Origin: Verrucomicrobiota bacterium
GTDB lineage: Bacteria > Verrucomicrobiota > Verrucomicrobiia > JABWAM01
Length of the DNA stretch: 64,000 bases
Direction: 5' to 3'
Assembly (NCBI GenBank): GCA_023269615.1
Contig: JAHFSY010000007.1
Coordinates: 62,001 to 126,000, forward strand
Shown: positions 1 through 7,010 of the stretch, in pieces
Layout: every line of letters starts with the position of its first letter
Position numbering within the stretch: position 1 is the stretch's first letter
Translations under genes and position numbers: made by a program
Notes under the pieces: model-generated
What the model saw: the letters and a program-made list of their open reading frames with translations, nothing else
Told to the model about the DNA's origin: nothing
Databases searched by the model: none

Positions 1-1
1 T

Positions 2-2107
2 TTCATCTACGGGCGGAGCTATGCCAACTCCTTCATGAAGCGCACCCTCACCGTGCCAGTTCCGGATCGTGGGCACTACAATCTCAAGATCAATCTTCTG
101 CAGGGTGACACGCTCATCACCAGCCGTGAAACCACGTTCGCCTTACTTGCGCCCGATACGCGAAAACATCGTGACGAATCGCCGTTTGGAACGTGGGATT
201 TTGGAGGTGTGCATTTCACGCCGAACGACCCCGACCTGCTCGGGCCTCTCTACGTGAAGGCGGGGCTGCGATACGGAATGGCCTCGTCCATCCTGCCCGA
301 ATGGGGACGCAAAAAATACGGCGTGCTCACCGGGCAGGACGATCGTGTGCGCGGCACGAATGAGGTGGCGGCCATCAAGGCCGCGATGACCAAGGACCCG
401 GAGATGATGCCGCCCGCGCGATTCCTCACCTTCCACGAAGGCGCGATCTCCGGCCCGCATCTCACCCGCACGCCGGACGTGTTCACCGGCAAGACGTACA
501 AGATGGATGAAGCCGAGGAGAAGCAGTTCAAGGCGATGCAGCAGGAGGCGGAGGAAAGTTTCCGCGCCGGCAAAGAGGCATTCCCCAACGTCGAGATCAT
601 GTTTGGCAACACGGTTCCCCACGTGCTGGAGGAATTTCTCCGCCACAAATTCCCACGCAAGCTGCTCGACAAGATCGGCAACGAGAGCGGCAGCTTCATG
701 CGCATCCCCGAGGGGCAGCCACTTGATTACGTGGACAACAACGCGGGACTCTGGATGATGCGCCAGATCGCCGACCATTATGGCTACAAGGATCTCGAAC
801 TGCGCCAATGCCTCGAGATCTGCTACCCCGGCAGCAACCCGGGAAACCACTCCGAGCAAACCCAGGCCGCTTATCTCGTGCGCCACGCCATGCATTCCCT
901 CGCATGGAAGATTCCAGTCTTCCGTCCGCTCTGCATCACGGACATGGGGAACTCTTATTACTACAGCAATTGGGGCTCCACGGGAATGTGTCACGCCTGG
1001 CCCAATGTCTCCCCAAAGGAGGCCTATGTTTCGTATGCCACGATGACGCAGATGTTGGACGGCGCAAAATTCGAGCGCATCGTTCCCACGGGTTCTCCCG
1101 TGGTCTATGCGGTGGAATTTCGACGCAAAGATGACAAGCTCGTCACCTGCCTTTGGACAGTCCGCGGCTCACGCGAGCTCGCCTTGGAAGTCCCCATCCG
1201 CGAGGAAGACCGTCTCGTGAACATGATGGGGCGCGAACGCAAATTGAAGGAGGAGGACGACAAGGTGAAGATCGAAATTTCCACGGATCCCGTGTACCTC
1301 GTCACGCGCCGGCCGATCGAAAAAATCATACCCGGCGCGGTTGTGCAGGAGGATCGCCCGACTGGAAAGACGTTTGTGATCTCGCCCCTCGACAAGCTGG
1401 CAGATTGGACGATTGAAAAGGAACCCAGCTCGGAGCTTGAGGTGTACAATTTCCTCAACCCGCGGCGTAAAGGCGACTTCACGTATCGTGAAGCAGCCTC
1501 GTTCGATGGAAAGAAGGATGCGATCGAGGTGAAACCAAAACTTCCCGTGCCCGGCCCCGTTTATCTCCAGATGTACTCGGTGATGAATCTGAACAAGCCC
1601 GTGGAAATCCCGGGCGAGCCGACCGAGATCGGTCTCATGGTCAATGGAAACGGCGGATGGGGACGGCTCATCTTCGAACTGGAGGACGCGGGCGGGCAGC
1701 GCTGGGTTTCCATCGGCGCGGAGCAGGCCGGGCCGCCCAACTCGTGGATGGCCGACTGGTTCTCCGCCGAGGATTTCAAGAAGCTGAAAAGCTCCAACCT
1801 CAGCGACTGGAACTCGGACGACCCATGGGCGCGCAGTTTCATCAATTTCGAGGGATGGCGTTACCTGAAATTCCCGCTGCCGGGCCAGTATCCCGGCGAT
1901 GGATACCACTGGCCATGCAACAGCCAGTGGCGCTTCAGCGGCGACGGCGTGGTGAAGTACCCGCTCAAGTTCAAAAAACTCACCGTCACCATGCCGGAGA
2001 AAGTGTTGTACATGACCCGCTACGAACCCGTCCCGCGCCAGGAAATCTATCTAAAGGACCTGATGGTCAGCTATGAGCCGGCAGAGAAAGCGTTTGTGGG
2101 GGAGTAG
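2..2107 (+). CDS. glycoside-hydrolase-like protein, 5' end outside window
   Basis: The frame is already open at base 2, so the start lies upstream; about 701 codons are visible. The protein looks like a large carbohydrate-active protein. After about 45 residues of beta-rich sequence comes a TIM-barrel-like region that opens with FGTWDFGGVHF, followed from about residue 450 by a beta-sandwich-like C-terminal part rich in Trp and Gly. I infer a glycoside hydrolase of the large clan-A type, but I recognise no exact family and cannot name the catalytic pair with confidence. No signal peptide can be judged because the N-terminus is missing. The gene ends just before a REP-like palindrome. The downstream sugar-acid dehydratase would fit a role in sugar use, but 700 bases separate them. 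Confidence 0.75.
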   Translation, partial: FIYGRSYANSFMKRTLTVPVPDRGHYNLKINLLQGDTLITSRETTFALLAPDTRKHRDESPFGTWDFGGVHFTPNDPDLLGPLYVKAGLRYGMASSILPEWGRKKYGVLTGQDDRVRGTNEVAAIKAAMTKDPEMMPPARFLTFHEGAISGPHLTRTPDVFTGKTYKMDEAEEKQFKAMQQEAEESFRAGKEAFPNVEIMFGNTVPHVLEEFLRHKFPRKLLDKIGNESGSFMRIPEGQPLDYVDNNAGLWMMRQIADHYGYKDLELRQCLEICYPGSNPGNHSEQTQAAYLVRHAMHSLAWKIPVFRPLCITDMGNSYYYSNWGSTGMCHAWPNVSPKEAYVSYATMTQMLDGAKFERIVPTGSPVVYAVEFRRKDDKLVTCLWTVRGSRELALEVPIREEDRLVNMMGRERKLKEEDDKVKIEISTDPVYLVTRRPIEKIIPGAVVQEDRPTGKTFVISPLDKLADWTIEKEPSSELEVYNFLNPRRKGDFTYREAASFDGKKDAIEVKPKLPVPGPVYLQMYSVMNLNKPVEIPGEPTEIGLMVNGNGGWGRLIFELEDAGGQRWVSIGAEQAGPPNSWMADWFSAEDFKKLKSSNLSDWNSDDPWARSFINFEGWRYLKFPLPGQYPGDGYHWPCNSQWRFSGDGVVKYPLKFKKLTVTMPEKVLYMTRYEPVPRQEIYLKDLMVSYEPAEKAFVGE

Positions 2108-2156
2108 GATTGTGCCCCAGCCAGCTCGTGAGACAATGCTGGACGCACAGCAACGA

Positions 2157-2244
2157 TGTAGGAGCCGATGCCATCGGCGACCGGGAATCAGGGTACCGTG
2201 CATCTTTCCCTCGGCCCCGGTCGCGGTTGGCAACCGCTCCTACA
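2157..2244. repeat. REP-like palindrome, copy 1
   Basis: The element begins TGTAGGAGCCGATGCC and ends with the inverted form GCAACCGCTCCTACA, with a GGCGACCGGG-type inner segment. Related copies lie at 11038-11111, 22043-22071 and 49946-50020. It resembles the REP/BIME palindromes of other Gram-negative bacteria. Confidence 0.85.
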
Positions 2245-2273
2245 ATCGGAAAAAATGCGGCTCGGACAACGGA

Positions 2274-2342
2274 CTAGACCAATGCCAGGCGGACCTTCTG
2301 CGTAATGCCAAAATCCACCTGCCACACTTCGCCACGCTCAGA
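2274..2342 (-). pseudogene. MazF/PemK-type toxin remnant
   Basis: In this frame the minus strand reads SERGEVWQVDFGITQKVRLALV and then a TAG stop. This matches the N-terminus typical of MazF/PemK endoribonucleases, which open with a (K/R)RGEVWLVD-type strand and an RPALV strand. The frame overlaps the last codon of the antitoxin-like gene just upstream, the usual order for such pairs. No start codon exists in frame before it and the frame stops after 22 residues, so about 90 residues of toxin are missing. The recognisable part is short but specific. Confidence 0.7.
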
Positions 2343-2544
2343 AGCGGCGGGCGTTCTCCTCCTCGTCAAGCGCATGAAACGATGCCGCCGCCAGCGCCGC
2401 ATAATCGTCATCCGTCAGATCTCCGGACATGGGTACACGCTCAACGATGGCACGTCGAAGCTCTCGGCGCTCAGCTTCCGAGAGGTGCTCGAATGCACCG
2501 AGAATATGTGCAACGGCTTGCGTCGTGAATGAAAGATACCGCAC
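2338..2544 (-). CDS. antitoxin-like small protein paired with a dead toxin
   Basis: The predicted 68-residue protein contains a helix of the form HLSEAERRELRRAIVERV and an acidic tail with LTDDDYAALAAASFHALDEEE. This is the pattern of short addiction-module proteins encoded directly before MazF-type toxins in cyanobacteria and PVC bacteria. I chose a GTG start at 2544 because the upstream extension to an ATG at 2613 is poor in helix signal and Cys/Phe rich; no ribosome site supports either choice. The partner toxin at 2274-2342 is a fragment, so this gene is an orphan and may itself be decaying. Confidence 0.5.
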   Translation of the reverse strand: MRYLSFTTQAVAHILGAFEHLSEAERRELRRAIVERVPMSGDLTDDDYAALAAASFHALDEEENARRF

Positions 2545-2629
2545 GAACCAAAACCGGCAAGCACACAAAAAGCTGGGTGAACAATCGGCTGTCAATGCAC
2601 CGACATCAAACACCCGTCCAAGGCATACG

Positions 2630-2657
2630 ACCTTTTATCGCATATGCGATAAAAGGT
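2630..2657. promoter_or_regulatory. perfect 28-bp palindrome, possible operator
   Basis: The left arm ACCTTTTATCGCAT is followed with no spacer by its exact reverse complement. The site lies 86 bases upstream of the antitoxin-like GTG and 163 bases upstream of the sugar-acid dehydratase. A gapless 14+14 palindrome suggests a dimeric regulator site; which gene it serves is unknown. Confidence 0.55.
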
Positions 2658-2713
2658 TGCATGCCACGGTTGGGTCGGAGAGAGCTCGATCTCTTTCATC
2701 TGCATAGAATCGT

Positions 2714-2741
2714 CCGGTCGCCGATGTCATCGGTTCCTGCC
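2714..2741. repeat. half REP-like element
   Basis: The segment GGTCGCCGATGTCATCGGTT followed by CCTGC is a slightly degraded copy of the right half of the GTAGGAGCC palindromes. No matching left half is visible. The rest of 2614-2820 holds an ATCCGTG triplication near 2770 and no gene. Confidence 0.5.
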
Positions 2742-2820
2742 ACGTCGCGTGTGCGACGAGACCAAAATCCGTGCCCATCCGTGAAATCCGTGGTTAGATT
2801 CTGACGGGGTTGAGGGTTCA

Positions 2821-4593
2821 ATGACGAGATGTGTTTGTTCCGCGCTTGTCAAACCCCCTTGCACCGCTCAAATGTTCCCCATGAACAAACTTCGCAGCCA
2901 GGACTGGTTTGGCAAGACGGACAAGAATGGATTCATCCACCGCAGCTGGATGAAGAACCAGGGCATTCCCCAGCATGAATTTGACGGACGTCCCATCATC
3001 GGCATCTGCAACACCTGGTCGGAGCTCACCCCCTGCAACGCGCACTTCCGCCTGCTCGCCGAACGCGTGAAGCGCGGCGTTGCCGAGGCCGGTGGCTTCG
3101 CGCTCGAATTCCCCGTCATGTCGCTCGGCGAGGCGGTCATGAAACCGACCGCCATGCTTTTCCGCAACCTGCTGAGCATGGACGTCGAGGAATCCATCCG
3201 CGGCAACCCGCTCGACGGCGTGGTGCTTCTTTGCGGTTGCGACAAGACCACGCCCGGCCCGGTGATGGGCGCGGCCAGCGTGGACATTCCCACGATCGTC
3301 CTCTCCGGCGGCCCCATGCTCAACGGAAAATTCGAGGGACGTGACATCGGCTCGGGCACCGACCTCTGGAAATTCAGCGAGGACGTGCGGTCGGGAAAGA
3401 TGACCCTCGAGCAATTTTTCGGCGCGGAGGCGTGTGCCGCCCGCAGCAACGGCCATTGCATGACGATGGGCACGGCATCCACCATGGCTTCCATGGTCGA
3501 GGCCCTCGGGCTCACGCTGCCCGGCAACGCGGCCATCCCCGCCGTGGATTCGCGACGCTACGTGATGGCACACATGGCCGGACAACAGATCGTCGAGATG
3601 GTCAAGGCCAACCGGACGATCTCGAAAATCCTCACGCGGCAGGCGTTCGAAAACGCGATCAAGGTGAACGCCGCCATCGGCGGCTCGACCAACGCGGTGA
3701 TCCACCTTCTGGCATTCGCCGGGCGCCTTGGCATTCCTCTCTCTCTCGATGACTTTCACCGCCTCGTGCGCGGCATCCCCCTGCTCGCCAACCTGATGCC
3801 ATCGGGAAAATTTCTGATGGAGGATTTTTACTACGCGGGCGGACTGCCGGTCATCATCAAGGACCTCGGGAAGCAACTGCATCAGGACTGCCTGACGGTG
3901 AATGGCAAAACGCTGGGCGAGAACAACGCCGACGCGAAGTGTTACAACCGCGAGGTGATCCGCACGCTTGACAATCCCGTGATGGCGGACGCCGGCATCG
4001 CGGTAGTGAAGGGAAACCTTTGTCCGGATGGCGCGGTGGTGAAACCCTCCGCCGCCACGCCCGCCCTGATGAAGCATCGTGGACGCGCCGTGGTCTTCGA
4101 GAACATCGAGGATTACCACGCGCGCATTGACGCCCCCGAGCTTGAGGTGGACAAGGACAGCGTGCTCGTTCTGAAAATGGTGGGCCCTCGCGGATATCCC
4201 GGCATGGCCGAGGTCGGCAACATGGGAATGCCCAAGAAGCTGCTCGACCAGGGCGTGACGGACATGGTGCGGATTTCCGACGGGCGCATGAGCGGCACGG
4301 CGTTTGGAGCGGTCTTTCTCCACGTCTCCCCCGAGTCAGCCGTCGGCGGACCGCTGGCGCTGGTGAGGAGCGGCGACATGATCGAAGTGGACGCACATAA
4401 CGGCCGCCTTCATCTCGATGTGTCCGACGCGGAAATGGAAAAACGGCGCAAGGCGTGGAAGGCGCCCCAGCCGGTTGCGTCGCGCGGTTACGCGAGCCTG
4501 TATGTCCGTCATGTGATGCAGGCGCACGAGGGCGCAGACTTCGATTTCCTGCGCGGAAGCTCCGGCAGCACCGTCACCCGCGATTCACATTGA
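2821..4593 (+). CDS. IlvD/Edd family sugar-acid dehydratase (L-arabinonate dehydratase type)
   Basis: The 590-residue protein matches the IlvD/Edd family along its whole length. The opening LRSQDWFGKT with HRSWMKNQG, then GICNTWSELTPCN, CGCDKTTP and CMTMGTASTMAS, and the late RISDGRMSGT, follow the sugar-acid branch exemplified by Rhizobium L-arabinonate dehydratase rather than the amino-acid-pathway IlvD. The Cys in CNTW, CGCD and CMTMG fit the [2Fe-2S] cluster ligands. Members dehydrate an aldonic acid to a 2-keto-3-deoxy acid in the cytoplasm; which sugar acid is used here cannot be told. The ATG at 2821 has a good GAGGG five bases upstream. An ATG at 2881 begins exactly at the conserved part, so either may be the real start. 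No other sugar-pathway gene is adjacent. Confidence 0.9.
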   Translation: MTRCVCSALVKPPCTAQMFPMNKLRSQDWFGKTDKNGFIHRSWMKNQGIPQHEFDGRPIIGICNTWSELTPCNAHFRLLAERVKRGVAEAGGFALEFPVMSLGEAVMKPTAMLFRNLLSMDVEESIRGNPLDGVVLLCGCDKTTPGPVMGAASVDIPTIVLSGGPMLNGKFEGRDIGSGTDLWKFSEDVRSGKMTLEQFFGAEACAARSNGHCMTMGTASTMASMVEALGLTLPGNAAIPAVDSRRYVMAHMAGQQIVEMVKANRTISKILTRQAFENAIKVNAAIGGSTNAVIHLLAFAGRLGIPLSLDDFHRLVRGIPLLANLMPSGKFLMEDFYYAGGLPVIIKDLGKQLHQDCLTVNGKTLGENNADAKCYNREVIRTLDNPVMADAGIAVVKGNLCPDGAVVKPSAATPALMKHRGRAVVFENIEDYHARIDAPELEVDKDSVLVLKMVGPRGYPGMAEVGNMGMPKKLLDQGVTDMVRISDGRMSGTAFGAVFLHVSPESAVGGPLALVRSGDMIEVDAHNGRLHLDVSDAEMEKRRKAWKAPQPVASRGYASLYVRHVMQAHEGADFDFLRGSSGSTVTRDSH

Positions 4594-4613
4594 GGGAGAA
4601 GACGGACGGGCAG

Positions 4614-4754
4614 CAGGAACTTCCAACATCGAACGTCCAACGTCGAAGGCGGGGACTGACGCCAGGCACAAAATTCCTGATCGTACTCCGTCATTTTTCC
4701 GTCCGCTTCGTTGGACGTTCAAAGTTCGACGTTCGATGTTGGACGTTCCCGCCT
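4614..4754. repeat. AACnnnn heptad repeat, inverted pair (copy 1)
   Basis: The left end reads AACTTCC, AACATCG, AACGTCC, AACGTCG: four units of 7 bases. The right end carries the inverted form (TTGGACG, TTCAAAG, TTCGACG, TTCGATG, TTGGACG). About 80 bases lie between them. The block fills the gap between two convergent genes. Related single tracts are at 49360-49410 and 54346-54400. Confidence 0.8.
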
Positions 4755-4766
4755 TCTGCTTCTCTC

Positions 4767-5441
4767 TCACTCCCCGCCTTCCACCAAGATCACAAACTCG
4801 CCCCTGGGCACATGCGCCTGAAAATGGGCGAGCAGGGTGGCGGCGGTCCCCCTGCGAAATTCCTCGAATTTCTTGGTGAGCTCGCGCGCCGCAACCATGC
4901 GGCGGTCGGGGAAGATGGCGGCGATCCGTTCCAGTGTGCGCGCGATGCGGTAAGGTGATTCGTAAATGATCAGCGTGCCGGGAATGATTGAGAGTTCGCG
5001 CAGCCTTCGCTCGCAGGCGCCGGATTTCACGGGCAGGAAACCCACAAAATGGAATTCATCGGTGGCCAGTCCCGACGCGCTCAGCGCGGCAATGGCCGCA
5101 CAGGGGCCGGGGATTGCTTCGATTTCCAATCCCCTTTCCACGCAGGCGCGGACCACGCGGAAGCCGGGATCGGAAATTCCCGGCGTGCCGGCGTCGGACA
5201 CCAGCGCCACCCGTCCGCCTGCGGCCACACGGTCGGCGATCTCTGAGCTGCGCCTCGCCTCGCTGAAATCGTGGCATGACTGGAGCGGCTTGCGGATCTC
5301 ATGGTGCGTGAGAAGATTCGAGGTGTGGCGCGTGTCCTCCGCGAAAATCACATCCGCCTCGGAAAGCACGCGCAGGGCCCGCAAGGTGATGTCCTCCATG
5401 TTGCCGATGGGAGTCGCAACGAGTGAAAGTTTGCCGCTCAT
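4767..5441 (-). CDS. rsmI: 16S rRNA 2'-O-ribose C1402 methyltransferase RsmI
   Basis: The 224-residue protein starts MSGKLSLVATPIGN, the RsmI hallmark, followed by AEDTRHTSNLL, LVSDAGTPGISDPG and EAIPGPCA. All belong to the tetrapyrrole-methylase fold that binds S-adenosylmethionine and methylates C1402 of 16S rRNA. The frame is open for about 230 codons upstream, but that part covers another gene on the opposite strand, so the ATG at 5441 is chosen. Typical RsmI has about 280 residues; this copy ends shortly after the ARELTKKFEE motif and lacks the small C-terminal domain. No Shine-Dalgarno site precedes it. Confidence 0.93.
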   Translation of the reverse strand: MSGKLSLVATPIGNMEDITLRALRVLSEADVIFAEDTRHTSNLLTHHEIRKPLQSCHDFSEARRSSEIADRVAAGGRVALVSDAGTPGISDPGFRVVRACVERGLEIEAIPGPCAAIAALSASGLATDEFHFVGFLPVKSGACERRLRELSIIPGTLIIYESPYRIARTLERIAAIFPDRRMVAARELTKKFEEFRRGTAATLLAHFQAHVPRGEFVILVEGGE

Positions 5442-5516
5442 GGGAGGTGGGTAGCAGGTGGGGTGCAGAGTTGAAAGCGCAATCAGAAATGCACACGAAT
5501 ACGTAGATTTTCGGAG

Positions 5517-5585
5517 GTCTCTCGCAAAGACGCGAAGGCGCAAAGACAGAGTTTTCACGCAGCGCGGAGCGCTGCGTGAAAAGAC
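5517..5585. repeat. 8-base-period repeat with 14-bp hairpin
   Basis: CGCAAAGA/CGCGAAGG/CGCAAAGA units are followed by a perfect hairpin: TTTTCACGCAGCGC, a GGA loop, and the exact inverse (5552-5582). It is a partial relative of the larger composite elements near 23.3, 47.6 and 55.8 kb and fills the gap upstream of rsmI. Confidence 0.75.
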
Positions 5586-5621
5586 TTCGTTTTCTGAAAT
5601 CAAGTCTGCATCCTCCAGTCC

Positions 5622-6074
5622 ATGAGAGTTTTTGGCCTTTTGGGTATTCTGATGTTTTCGGCGCAGGTTTTGTCTGCAGAGCCATCTGGGGACGGAGAAA
5701 TTCGGACTAGAACGATGTTGCAAGAGGATGGAACCACGCAAGTTTCCCGAAAATCCAAAACATTCCTGGAGCTTACCATCCGGAATCCCGATGGGACGCA
5801 GCAAAAACGGACCTACTGGCATCTGGGTCCCAAAGGCGAATTTGATACCAGTGAGGTTTATGATCGTGCGGACAAACTGGTCTTTACGGAGAAATTTTTC
5901 TATCTGGCCTCGCAAAAGGTCGGCGAGATCAAGCGATTCCACCCCGATGGAACGCTCTGGATCAGGACGGTTTTCAATTACGATGAAAGTGGACAACCCA
6001 TGGGGATGAAAGTTATCGATCCCTCCGGGCGTGAAATTCCTCCGGACGAGTGGAAGAAGCTTGATCCGAAGTGA
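5622..6074 (+). CDS. secreted protein of unknown function
   Basis: The 150-residue protein begins with a clear signal peptide (MRVFGLLGILMFSAQVLSAEP). The mature part is rich in short beta-strand-like pieces with repeated NPDGTQQ/HPDGTLW/DPSGREI turns, resembling the strand-turn repeats of antitoxin-like or MORN-type surface proteins. I do not recognise a family. It is likely exported to the periplasm or beyond. The gene is divergent from rsmI, with a repeat between them. Confidence 0.7.
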   Translation: MRVFGLLGILMFSAQVLSAEPSGDGEIRTRTMLQEDGTTQVSRKSKTFLELTIRNPDGTQQKRTYWHLGPKGEFDTSEVYDRADKLVFTEKFFYLASQKVGEIKRFHPDGTLWIRTVFNYDESGQPMGMKVIDPSGREIPPDEWKKLDPK

Positions 6075-6173
6075 ACTCGACCCGTGCGTTGGAGTTGCGG
6101 GGGCGAGCGGGGAAGCTTGGCCGGCAACTTTCACCTTTCAACCCGGGCCATTTTGCCTTATAAGCCACGCCTT

Positions 6174-7010
6174 ATGGATGATTGGAAACCAGAGAACGCC
6201 AGCCTGTTGGAGTTCGACTTGAACGAATGCACGACGCGCGATTTCTGCGAGGTTTTTGCAATGCCTGCCAGGGATGCAAAAGGTCTTTTTGAATATCGGA
6301 CGGAATCCATGCACATTTTCAAGTTCGAACAGCTCTTCAAGTTGAAGGGTGTTGAGGAGGAAATGATCCAGAGCTGGACGCATCCACAGGCGGATCCGAA
6401 TTTCGACAAGGAACTGCAGAAGTCGCTGAATCTCTCCGCGGAAGCCCCCGAGCCTTTGACAAAATTATTGGAAGCCGTGTGCCAGGCCACCGGCGCTTCC
6501 GGATGTCTTCTGGCCTCACGGGACAGCAGCGTGCTGATCCACTCGTTGAAGGAGGGGGTTGAATTCGACAAGATCGCCCGCGAGCTTCCTGAATTTGTGC
6601 GTCCCATCCAGGATGACATGATCCAGATGAAGATCGGAATTTCCGAGGTGCAGGTGATCGGTTTTGAAACATGCGACCTGCTTTTCCTGCCCACCACCGC
6701 GTTCTATCTTGGCGCGTTGCAGCCGCGCGGCAGCATCAATCCCAAGACACTCACCCTGTGGCGTTCGCTGGCCGCGGAATTCCGCCGCCGCCTGCCGCCC
6801 AAAATCCTCATCAACAACCACACGAAGGTGCTCGAAAACGACATCGCGTTTGATTGTCCCAGTTGCAAGCTGCGGATCGTGGTGGACCGCGCGGCGGCGG
6901 GTTACGAATTCCCCTGTCCGCGCTGCAAGGTGCAGACCACGGTGCCGGCGGAAACAACATCTTTTTCCTCCTTTCTGGAACCCTCCGCCGCCGCACCTGC
7001 CGCAACGTGA
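6174..7010 (+). CDS. zinc-ribbon protein of unknown function
   Basis: The 278-residue protein is soluble and has no signal peptide. Near the C-terminus it carries two CxxC pairs (CPSCKLRIVVD and PCPRCKVQT, about 20 residues apart), a typical zinc ribbon. The middle part (about 100-210) has an alternating helix/strand pattern reminiscent of small-GTPase-regulator (roadblock-like) folds, but this is only an impression. The ATG at 6174 is preferred over one at 6084 because the upstream stretch is not protein-like. It overlaps the next gene by one base (TGATG), so the two are probably translated together. Confidence 0.7.
   Translation: MDDWKPENASLLEFDLNECTTRDFCEVFAMPARDAKGLFEYRTESMHIFKFEQLFKLKGVEEEMIQSWTHPQADPNFDKELQKSLNLSAEAPEPLTKLLEAVCQATGASGCLLASRDSSVLIHSLKEGVEFDKIARELPEFVRPIQDDMIQMKIGISEVQVIGFETCDLLFLPTTAFYLGALQPRGSINPKTLTLWRSLAAEFRRRLPPKILINNHTKVLENDIAFDCPSCKLRIVVDRAAAGYEFPCPRCKVQTTVPAETTSFSSFLEPSAAAPAAT

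Noticed and set aside
143-994. Long open frame antisense to the first gene
   Set aside because: It is the mirror of a well-supported gene in GC-rich DNA, with low-complexity His/Arg/Val-rich translation and no family motif.
2818-4323. 500-codon frame antisense to the sugar-acid dehydratase
   Set aside because: The plus strand carries clear IlvD/Edd motifs throughout; the antisense product has no recognisable fold and an extreme His content.
5442-6134. Extension of the rsmI frame by about 230 codons
   Set aside because: It crosses a repeat and lies antisense to a gene with a signal peptide; RsmI homology begins exactly at the ATG at 5441.
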